Part shown: positions 43,211-51,291 of the stretch, piece after piece
Position numbering within the stretch: position 1 is the first letter of the stretch
How the letters are laid out: each line of letters begins with the position of its first letter
Assembly: GCA_009781045.1 (NCBI GenBank)
Contig: WQYW01000002.1
Coordinates: forward strand, 1 to 64,000
DNA: 64,000 nucleotides
Direction: 5' to 3'
Source: Alphaproteobacteria bacterium
Lineage (GTDB): Bacteria; Pseudomonadota; Alphaproteobacteria; Rhizobiales; Xanthobacteraceae
The notes under the pieces: model-generated
Database searches by the model: none
Told to the model about the DNA's origin: nothing
Seen by the model: only the letters and a program-made list of their open reading frames with translations
Translations under genes and position numbers: made by a program

Positions 43211-45160
43211 CTATTTTTCCGGCGGCGCTGCCGCGGCCATCGCCGCATCCATCACAAAGCGGGCCAGTGCGCGCCCAAGGCAGTCATGAACCTGTTTGGC
43301 CAGTTCCGGCCCGGGTGAAGACGTGCTGAGGTCGAAACGCCCCCGCGTGTTCCATTCCCGCATCATGGTGAAGCGGTCGAACAAAGGAACATTCTGCTCC
43401 TGCGCCACCAGACGCATGTTGTCGAGATAGGATGAGACGGAAAGAACCAGTTCGGTGCGGGGGCTGTATTGCAGGTTGATCAGAACGACCTCCACCCCGG
43501 CATTCTTCCATACGCTGACGCCGTCGCCGAGAGCGTTGCGGAAATCCTCCGGATCCACCGACTGGATGGCATCCGCCGTCCCGGTCTGCCAGATCACCAG
43601 ATTCGGTTTCTTCTCATTCATCAGTCTGGCAAACGTCGATGCCGCCTCCTCCGCGGTCTTTTTGCCCAATATCTCCACCGCGACATTGACGGGCACCCCT
43701 GGCAGCTGCTCGCGCAACACCGCCTGCATGCGCGCCGGATAGGAACTTTCCTCCGATGACGGAATGCGGGTCGAGCCGCTGCCGACCACCAGGATTTCCA
43801 GCGCTTCGTGGCCGCTGATGCGCTTGCCGACCCCGATCAGCCGGCTCTTGGTCTCCAACAGATAGGGGGCGACCTGACATCGCGCTGGCACCGCTTCGTC
43901 GGCGCAGGCGATCGACGGCACCACGCTCCACAACAACAGCACTGCCAGGCCGGCCCCGGTCGCGCCCACCACCGTCTTCACCACCTTCTTGTCGGTGACG
44001 TGGCGGTACCAGGAAAGCGTCGCCGCCAACCCCCACATGATGACAATGCCACAGGCGATCATCAGCCCATGCATCATCGCCCCGCTGGACACTTCGGTGA
44101 GGATGAACTGGCCGACGAAGGCAAGAAAGATGCCGAGACAGAAGATTTCCAGCGAATGCTGGCCGCAGACGATCACCGGCCGGAGCCACGGCGATTTCAG
44201 GCCCGGCCAGTCCTGGGGCAGAAAACGCACCATGAGCACGGCCAGAGCCAGAAAATGCACGATCCGCAGCACGTCGAGATTGGTCTTGTCGATCGGATAC
44301 ATCCAGTGCGCGAGCTGGGGCGGAATCCACTGCTCCATCTGCGGCACATACCAGGTCAGGGTGACGTAAAAGGCAGCGAGGAGATAGGCCACCGCAAACC
44401 ACAATGTCGCCCGCGCCGCCACAAGGCGCGACAGCCGCTGCGCCCCCCCGAGCGCACACCAGGCGCCGAACACAAACAGCAGCTGCCAGGCCATGGGATT
44501 GAACACCCAGGTGCCTTCGGGATAGGCCGACAGCGCCAGGTCAAACCACCAGGTCAGGGCGTAAAGCAGCACCCCCAGGCCGAGGGTGAGGTCGGGCTTC
44601 CACTTCATCAGCCACAGGATCAGTGGCAGCGCCACCATCAGCACGATATAGAGCGGCAGCACGTCCATGTTGACGGGCCGGAAGCGCAGGAGCAGCGCCT
44701 GGATGATGGTGGCGTCGGGCTGTTTGAGGAAATCCATGATGCCCATCTCTTCGGCGTAGAGCGGGTTCTTGAAACTGGTGGCAACATAGGAGATCTCCGC
44801 AAGGAAGATCGTGAACAGGAAGACATGGGCGACGTAGATCTGCCAGGCCCGGCGCAGGATCCGCGCAGTGGAGATCACCGGGCCCGAATTGAGCATGGTG
44901 CGACCATAGACGAAGGCTGCGGTATAGCCGGAGATGAAGATGAAGATCTCGGTGGCATCGCTGAAACCATAGTTGCGGATGGTCAGCCAGGTCAGCAGAT
45001 TGGCGGGCAGATGGTCGATGAAGATCAGCCACAGCGCCAGACCCCGAAACAGATCGAGCCGCAGTTCGCGCCCGGCGATCACCGGCAGCGTCACTGCGGG
45101 CGCCGCACAGGCCTCCGTCGGCGCTGCCAGCGCTCCTCCCACCTGTTCCGTTATCGCCAT
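43211..45160 (-). CDS. OpgC-like membrane acyltransferase fused to a degenerate SGNH domain
   Basis: RELRLDLFRGLALWLIFIDHLPANLLTWLTIRNYGFSDATEIFIFISGYTAAFVYG (OpgC) plus C-terminal ~200 aa alignable to the adjacent SGNH protein (VVGSGSTRIPSSE, VIWQTGTADA). Confidence 0.88.
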   Translation of the reverse strand: MAITEQVGGALAAPTEACAAPAVTLPVIAGRELRLDLFRGLALWLIFIDHLPANLLTWLTIRNYGFSDATEIFIFISGYTAAFVYGRTMLNSGPVISTARILRRAWQIYVAHVFLFTIFLAEISYVATSFKNPLYAEEMGIMDFLKQPDATIIQALLLRFRPVNMDVLPLYIVLMVALPLILWLMKWKPDLTLGLGVLLYALTWWFDLALSAYPEGTWVFNPMAWQLLFVFGAWCALGGAQRLSRLVAARATLWFAVAYLLAAFYVTLTWYVPQMEQWIPPQLAHWMYPIDKTNLDVLRIVHFLALAVLMVRFLPQDWPGLKSPWLRPVIVCGQHSLEIFCLGIFLAFVGQFILTEVSSGAMMHGLMIACGIVIMWGLAATLSWYRHVTDKKVVKTVVGATGAGLAVLLLWSVVPSIACADEAVPARCQVAPYLLETKSRLIGVGKRISGHEALEILVVGSGSTRIPSSEESSYPARMQAVLREQLPGVPVNVAVEILGKKTAEEAASTFARLMNEKKPNLVIWQTGTADAIQSVDPEDFRNALGDGVSVWKNAGVEVVLINLQYSPRTELVLSVSSYLDNMRLVAQEQNVPLFDRFTMMREWNTRGRFDLSTSSPGPELAKQVHDCLGRALARFVMDAAMAAAAPPEK

Positions 45161-45606
45161 CAGGAGCCTCGACTTTACCGTCCGCGCCGCTCAGCGACTG
45201 TAGCGCCATCCGCCCAGCGGGCAAAGCGCAGCGTCGGAATGGGCGGGTTGATCACCCTGAAAGCCTGGTTTCGCCGCCCTCACGGCTCAAACCGATGGAC
45301 GCTCCGGCCAGGCGGAACCGACCTTAAGGACGGCGCCCTGGCTCCCGACCTCCCGACCCCCGATCCTTTGAAGACACCGGGCTTCCCGGGGCACAAGACA
45401 GGCAAGGCAAGACAGGCAACGATGCCTGACCTGGCTGGAGCAATCCGGATGGTGCAGGGCTTTGACTGCACGCCTCCCCTCCCACACGATGATGCCTCGA
45501 GGACCCGAAAGCGGCCTGGAACCGCACCCTTGTGCATCAGACCTGCCGAAAGCGCTACGCCCTGGCTGCGCTGAGCCGCCGGCCGGTCCTGCCGATACGG
45601 ACTTTC

Positions 45607-46092
45607 TCATGCCGCTGGCGACCCACGCACCGGCACGAAGGCCGTCGTGGTGACGGTGAAGGTCTTCTCACCACGCTGGTTGGTGCCGGTAATCACCGCC
45701 TCCATCAGTCCCCAGCCCGGCCGCGATGCCGACCGACGCTTGTTGACAACTTCGAAAACGAAATCGAGTGTGTCACCCGCCAGCACCGGCCGGGTCCAGC
45801 GCATATCGCGAAAGCCGGGCGACGGTCCCCATGCGCCGGGCTCTTCTCCTCGGGCTCGCATCTCCTTCTCTTCCCGCTGCCAGTCCGCCACCAGCAGCGC
45901 GACCGCAGCCGATCCGACATGCCAGCCGGAAGCAGCCAGGCCCCCGAACAGCGAATTTCGGCCCGCCTCTTCGTCGAGGTGAAAGGGCTGCGGATCGAAC
46001 TGCGCGGCAAAGCGCCGGATCTCCTCCGCGGTGAAATGACAGCAGCCGAGCGCGCGCGGATCCTGGAGCCGGATGTCTTCGAAATACTGCAT
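45607..46092 (-). CDS. MaoC family dehydratase
   Basis: FTAEEIRRFAAQFDPQPFHLDEEAGRNSLFGGLAASGWHVGSAA hot-dog MaoC signature. Confidence 0.92.
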   Translation of the reverse strand: MQYFEDIRLQDPRALGCCHFTAEEIRRFAAQFDPQPFHLDEEAGRNSLFGGLAASGWHVGSAAVALLVADWQREEKEMRARGEEPGAWGPSPGFRDMRWTRPVLAGDTLDFVFEVVNKRRSASRPGWGLMEAVITGTNQRGEKTFTVTTTAFVPVRGSPAA

Positions 46093-46595
46093 CAGGAGGT
46101 TTCCTCTGCGCGCTGCCGGAAGAAACCGCAGGACACCATTTCGCACAACACCTGGTCTTTCGCGTTGCGAATGGTGCTCTTCACCTTCACGATCCCGATT
46201 CCCGGCCGGCTCGCCGAGAGCCGCGTTTCCAGAATATCGACATCAAGGGTGAGATCGTCTCCGGGCCGCAACGGTGCCAGCCAGCGCACCTCATCAACAC
46301 CGGGTGAGCCAAGCGAGGCGGCACGCCCGATGAAGCCGTCAACCAGCATGCGCATCATCACACCGCAGAGATGCCAGCCCGAGGCCGACAGGCCCTCCAA
46401 CATGGTGTTCTTCGCGGCTTCCTCATCGACATGCATCGGTTGCGGATCAAACTCGCGGGCAAAGGCAAGAATCTCCTCCCGCGTGACGTGGCGCGGACCA
46501 AAGCTGCCGTAGCGCCCGCAGTGAAAATCCTCGAACCAGAGATCGATTCCGGGTCGAGGGCGCGGGACTTCCGCCTTCCCAACATCATTGTTCAT
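46092..46595 (-). CDS. MaoC family dehydratase (paralogue, translationally coupled)
   Basis: VTREEILAFAREFDPQPMHVDEEAAKNTMLEGLSASGWHLCGVMM; stop/start overlap with the next gene. Confidence 0.92.
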   Translation of the reverse strand: MNNDVGKAEVPRPRPGIDLWFEDFHCGRYGSFGPRHVTREEILAFAREFDPQPMHVDEEAAKNTMLEGLSASGWHLCGVMMRMLVDGFIGRAASLGSPGVDEVRWLAPLRPGDDLTLDVDILETRLSASRPGIGIVKVKSTIRNAKDQVLCEMVSCGFFRQRAEETS

Positions 46596-47260
46596 GTCAC
46601 TTGCTGATTGCCGCAACGGGTAATCGAGGTCCTGCTTCGCTGATGACGGTTTCCTGCAAACGCCACTTCCGCGTAAGCCGATTGGAGTATCGCCTCGCCG
46701 CCGGCCTCCATGCCGCCGCGCCTGAACACAGCCCCCCTTGACCAGAATATGGATCGCACCGATCCCGTCGGCCGCCTTTCCGCACTCGATAACGGGGAAG
46801 CAGGCCCCTGTCACGCGATTTCCGCCAGCGCACGGCAAAATGGAGCAGGCCACCGGTTCTGGCCGCTCTCCCGACGGTTCGAGGCACAACCCTGTCGCCC
46901 GCCGCGTCGAAAGCGCGAGTTGTCAGCGCCGGGATGGCGAAAGACCGGACAGCTCCCTGCCGGTCCTGCCGGTCCTGTCTCCTCCTCGCCATTCGTTTTC
47001 GCCACAGTGCGTCACCGCCGGCCGCACGCAGTGCCTTGATACTGCAGCCGGCGCCCCTGTCCGCCATGTGACGCCAATCTCACCGGCATTCCGACCGGGC
47101 GAGGCGACCATCGTTGCCGCCACCGATCCCCCATTCACGGGATTGCCGCAATGCAGCCACCAGCGCTAATTGATCGTGCCCTTCGTTCCGACGCCTTGCA
47201 CCCAACTTTCCCTCGCTGCCTGCCGCACCGTCCTGCAACCTCCGAGTCCTGTCGACCATC

Positions 47261-47731
47261 ATGCCTCAGACCCTTCAGAACTCCCCCCTGACGACCCCGG
47301 ATTCCGGTCCCGCCACCGCCTTCTCCCTGATGCAGCGCTGCCTGCCCCGCGCCATGATGCGCTTTGTCATCCTTTTCGCCTGGTCGCCCGCAACCTTCCT
47401 CTGGCTGGTCGTTACCATCGGCGGCGCACTGTGGAGCGCTGCCCACGTCGCCGCCAACATGGTGCGCGGCATCGTCGGCACCATCAACGGCATTGTCGAG
47501 GGCATCCGCAGTTTCCTGCCCATCCCCGGACTCGACACCGTGGCCCAGCTCCTATCAATAGTCACCCGCGGCGACACGTCACCTCGACAAGGTGATCCCT
47601 TCCTGCGACATGGCCCGGGCGATGGGAATCCATGGGAAGCAAGGATCGCCAGAACCCTGTCAAGACGGCTCGCCTTCACACCATCCTTCCGCTCCGCGAG
47701 CCAGGAAGTGCCTCAACCGAGCCTGGCGTAA
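47261..47731 (+). pseudogene. Internally deleted copy of the 50136-51140 membrane protein gene
   Basis: MPQTLQNSPLTTPDSGPATAFSLMQRCLPRAMMRFVILFAWSPATFLWLVVTIGGALWSAAHVA then jumps to ANMVRGIVGTINGIVEGIRSFLPIPGLDTVAQL, skipping the segment present in the intact copy. Confidence 0.85.
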
Positions 47732-48063
47732 GTAAATGCTGGGGCAGCCGCCGCGATGTATTCGCAAACATAACGGAAATCAACGACAGAGACAGTAATG
47801 TTGCGTGCCGAACTGCTGCTCAAACTGGTCTTCTGTCCAAGTGGTGCCCTCACCAACGCCGCGAACATGGGTGGCATCACAAGAACCCCTACGCCGGACA
47901 ACCGGACAACGGCGTTCAGGACCGCTCCAGCGGCGTTAGCGCTCGTCCAATCCCGCTCGCGGAACACGAAAATGTGATCCGGGTATTGTTGCGCGCCTTC
48001 CGCGTCCGCTTAATGTAAGACGTTTTGCACCCAACAGACAATTAACAGCAAAGAGGATGACCT

Positions 48064-48534
48064 GTGATCCAAATCAATATTGGTGACCACACCAGCCCCC
48101 AGTCCGATTACGTACCATTTCCGGGTAATGCCCGTCGAGAGATAATGTGGGCGAGAACAAAGGCAATCTGGATTGCGAAGTTTAAACCCTCGGCCGATGT
48201 CTACTTCAGATCACTCCCTGGCGCGCGGTCACTGAGTGACCTGCTGAGCGACAATTCGATCTGGATTAACTATCATCCGACCCTGATGGCCTATGGTCAG
48301 ACTGACGCCGTCGGCGGCAACGAAATTGCAATCTCCGCCATTAGCCGCAGGATGGGTCGCTGGACAGTACTGGGTACACTGGTGCATGAGCTGGCGCATG
48401 TCGACGGAGCCCCTGCCGGCTCGTCAAACGCTGCGGAACTGGCTGTCCTGGCCTGCGGCATGGGCAAGGCGCGGGAGCGAAGTACTGGTATTGACGACCC
48501 CTACACGCCCTATGATCCGACTATTCAAGGATAG
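48064..48534 (+). CDS. Zincin-like putative metallopeptidase (HExxH)
   Basis: 156 aa; VLGTLVHELAHVDGAPAGSSNAAELAVLACGMG; no recognisable signal peptide; stop lies 3 bp before the next ATG. Confidence 0.7.
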   Translation: MIQINIGDHTSPQSDYVPFPGNARREIMWARTKAIWIAKFKPSADVYFRSLPGARSLSDLLSDNSIWINYHPTLMAYGQTDAVGGNEIAISAISRRMGRWTVLGTLVHELAHVDGAPAGSSNAAELAVLACGMGKARERSTGIDDPYTPYDPTIQG

Positions 48535-48537
48535 ACA

Positions 48538-48960
48538 ATGTTCACATTTCTGAGAGCATTTTTAGGTGTGCTTCTGTCAGTTTGCGTTGCGCATCCGGTA
48601 TTGGCCTGCCGATTCAGACCCCCATCTGCCGCCGCGGCATACCGGAACGCAGACATCGTCGTCCGCGCCTCGGTACTCTCCGTTGAGGGTGAGCCCTATC
48701 GCTCCGGTGGAGCCCGCGCGAAGCTCCGGGTCGATACCGCCTGGAAGGCGGACATTGCAGGTGATATAACTGTTAACACCAGTACAACCTGTGCCGTCGA
48801 TTTCCAGGTAGGGAAAGACTATCTGATCTTTCTCCATCGCAAACCCACTGGCGAACTGACCACTACCATCGACATGGGCGACCGCATCCTGGGAGAATCC
48901 GATGCTGCATTGAACTGGCTGCGCAGGCATGGGAGGAAATCGCAGCTGCGGCAAAATTGA
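48538..48960 (+). CDS. Exported TIMP/netrin-like (NTR fold) protein
   Basis: Signal peptide MFTFLRAFLGVLLSVCVAHPVLA|CRFRPPSAAAAYRNADIVVRASVLS; N-terminal Cys followed by PP and ADIVVRA as in TIMP/NTR domains; TCAVDFQVGKDYLIFLH core. Confidence 0.7.
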   Translation: MFTFLRAFLGVLLSVCVAHPVLACRFRPPSAAAAYRNADIVVRASVLSVEGEPYRSGGARAKLRVDTAWKADIAGDITVNTSTTCAVDFQVGKDYLIFLHRKPTGELTTTIDMGDRILGESDAALNWLRRHGRKSQLRQN

Positions 48961-49289
48961 CACCACTGTGGACCTTGCCGGTTCTGGCGCGCTCCGGACT
49001 GCAGGCCGCAACACGGCGATCCAGCGGCGGACTCCGTTCAATCCGTGGAGCAGTCACCGCTGACATTCAATCGCGGAATGGGCTCTGGGTCAGATTCAGG
49101 GGGATGCCGAGGGAGCCGTCGTGGCAATCCTCCCCCTTTCCTGCCGTTGGCGGCATGTTCGAACCTGACCGGCAGCCGCTCTGGGCTTCCGCGACGTCGC
49201 GGCCGGGACGGAGGACGATCCAGGCGTTGCGGTCCTGCGCCGCCCGACGCCAGGACCGCACCACTGCACAGAAAGCCGCTCGGGAAATT

Positions 49290-49405
49290 GGAAAGTACCA
49301 CTCCGAATCGTGCCGATGAGCTTCATGCCCATCAGCATTTCCTTTTACGTCCCATGAAAACAACCCGGATAGGATGTCACCATCCAGGTCTTTGTAATGT
49401 ACTAA
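49290..49405 (-). repeat. Dispersed hairpin + mini-ORF element, copy 2
   Basis: Minus strand: ACCTGGATGG..ATCCGGGTT stem then AAAGGAAATGCTGATGGGCATGAAGCTCATCGGCACG; matches 59262-59400. Confidence 0.7.
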
Positions 49406-50135
49406 AGGAAGGACGGGGAACGAAAGGCACGGGTGACCGTCCTGTTCAGCCCGACACGCTCGATGTTGCGCGTCGAAAGGCCCGGTTCTCTCCTTGCGAT
49501 TTCTGGCGGACCGGGTTCGGCTCCGACACCCCCTAATCCACGATTGGAGTACCAGAAATCGCAGGCTGCCTGCCGAATTGAACTGTTCGACATCTGCTCC
49601 CGATGCGCCACCGAAGTCACGACAAATTTCGTCAAAATCGCCACCCTCGCCACCAAACGGCGGATTTCAGCGCTTTGCCACAGTCGACTGGAACCGACAC
49701 CGCCAACGACACCCACCAGGCGTTCCAGCCCCATCCGGATCTCTCTCCTTCACCAGCTGCCTGCGGCTTTTCGACCCACCGGGTGATCCCGACAATGACG
49801 ACGGACTTCACGGCCTTGTGCGCGCGCCCGCAATATTTCAGGGAACCCTTCCCTGGCGCTCACCGACACGCCGCCATCTCTGCCACCACCACCGCTGCAG
49901 CCGGCGATCCAGCCACGCCCTCCTGTCCGGCACGGAACAACACTCCCGGCGAATTCCACCGGAGCGGGACGACTATCGGTGCCGCCACAGCCCCCGCATT
50001 CACGGGATTGCCGCGGCGCCGAACCCGGCGCTATTCGCTGCACATCCCGATGTCCCCTCCTTCCGACGCCCTGCACCCTACTTTCCCCACAGCCTGCCGC
50101 CCTGTCCTGCAACCTTGCGAGTTTTGTTGAGCATC

Positions 50136-51140
50136 ATGCCCCAGACCCATCAGAACTACCCCTTGACGATCCGGGATTGCGGTCTTGCCACCGCGTTCTC
50201 CCTGATGCAGCGCAGCCTGCCTTACGCCATGATGCGCTTTGTCATCCTTGTCGTCTGGTCGCTCGCCGCCTTCCTCTGGCTGGTTGTTACCATCGGCGGC
50301 GCGCTGTGGAGCGCTGCCCACATCGCCGAAGCCTTCGGCATCATCTGGTTTCTGACCTGCATCGCTGCCGGCGGCTGGTTCTGGCACACGGTCCTGCGCT
50401 ATGCGCTGCACCTCATCGAGTGCGGTCATGTCGCTGTTCTGACAGAGCTGATCACCCACGGCGACATCGATAACCGCGGCGAATCCATGATCGCCTACGG
50501 CAGGCGCATCGTCACCGAGCGCTTCGGCGAGGTCAACCTGCTGTTTGCGGCCAACATGATGGTGCGCGGCATCGTCGGCACCATCAACGGCATTGTCGAG
50601 GGCATCAGCAGTTCCCTGCCCATCCCCGGCCTCGACACCGTCGCCCACCTGTTCGCAATGGTCACCCGCGCCGCGACACGTTACCTCGACAAGGTGATCT
50701 TTTCCTACAACCTGGCCCGGACCGATGACAATCCATGGGGCGGAGCCCGCGATGGCCTGGTCTATTATGCCCAGAACGCCAGGCCGATCCTCAAGCAGGC
50801 GCTGTGGATCGTCATCCTCGACACGGTGTTGAGCGCCTGTACCTGGCTGGTGACGCTCGCTCCCGCAGCGCTCCTGATCCTTCTCCTGCCGCAATCGATC
50901 CGCTCCATGGGCGCCGTCCCCATCCTGCTCCTCGCCGTCCTCTTCGCCAGTGCCGCGCGCAACGCCTTCATCAAACCGGTCTTTCTTGTCATGGTGATGG
51001 TCCGCTTCCACGCTCTGGTCAAAAACCGGGATGTGAACCGCGAATGGACCAGCCGGCTTGACCGCCTGTCCGACAAGTTCCGCGACCTTGGACGCAAAGC
51101 TGCAGGATCTTTCAATCCCTCGCTCCAACCCGCGCGCTGA
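50136..51140 (+). CDS. Hypothetical multi-pass membrane protein
   Basis: MPQTHQNYPLTIRDCGLATAFSLMQRSLPYAMMRFVILVVWSLAAFLWLVVTIGG..., several TM segments; intact paralogue of 47261-47731. Confidence 0.8.
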   Translation: MPQTHQNYPLTIRDCGLATAFSLMQRSLPYAMMRFVILVVWSLAAFLWLVVTIGGALWSAAHIAEAFGIIWFLTCIAAGGWFWHTVLRYALHLIECGHVAVLTELITHGDIDNRGESMIAYGRRIVTERFGEVNLLFAANMMVRGIVGTINGIVEGISSSLPIPGLDTVAHLFAMVTRAATRYLDKVIFSYNLARTDDNPWGGARDGLVYYAQNARPILKQALWIVILDTVLSACTWLVTLAPAALLILLLPQSIRSMGAVPILLLAVLFASAARNAFIKPVFLVMVMVRFHALVKNRDVNREWTSRLDRLSDKFRDLGRKAAGSFNPSLQPAR

Positions 51141-51291
51141 AACGCAAGTCTGGCGTGCCGGACCACATCATGCTACCGCCGATCCGCTTCCCCGCTGTTG
51201 TAGGCTCCCGCAGCCACGCCCGGTGGATCGAGTCCCTGGATCTTGTCGGGTTCACCCTCCAACAGTCCCCAGGGTCCCCAGGACCAGAGCC

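Noticed and set aside
43808-45574. 588-aa plus-strand ORF opposite the OpgC-like gene
   Set aside because: Antisense mirror of a membrane protein gene; His/Gln/Gly/Asp-rich shadow ORF.
50031-51128. 365-aa minus-strand ORF opposite the membrane protein gene
   Set aside because: Acidic/Gln-rich mirror of TM segments; no RBS or domain.
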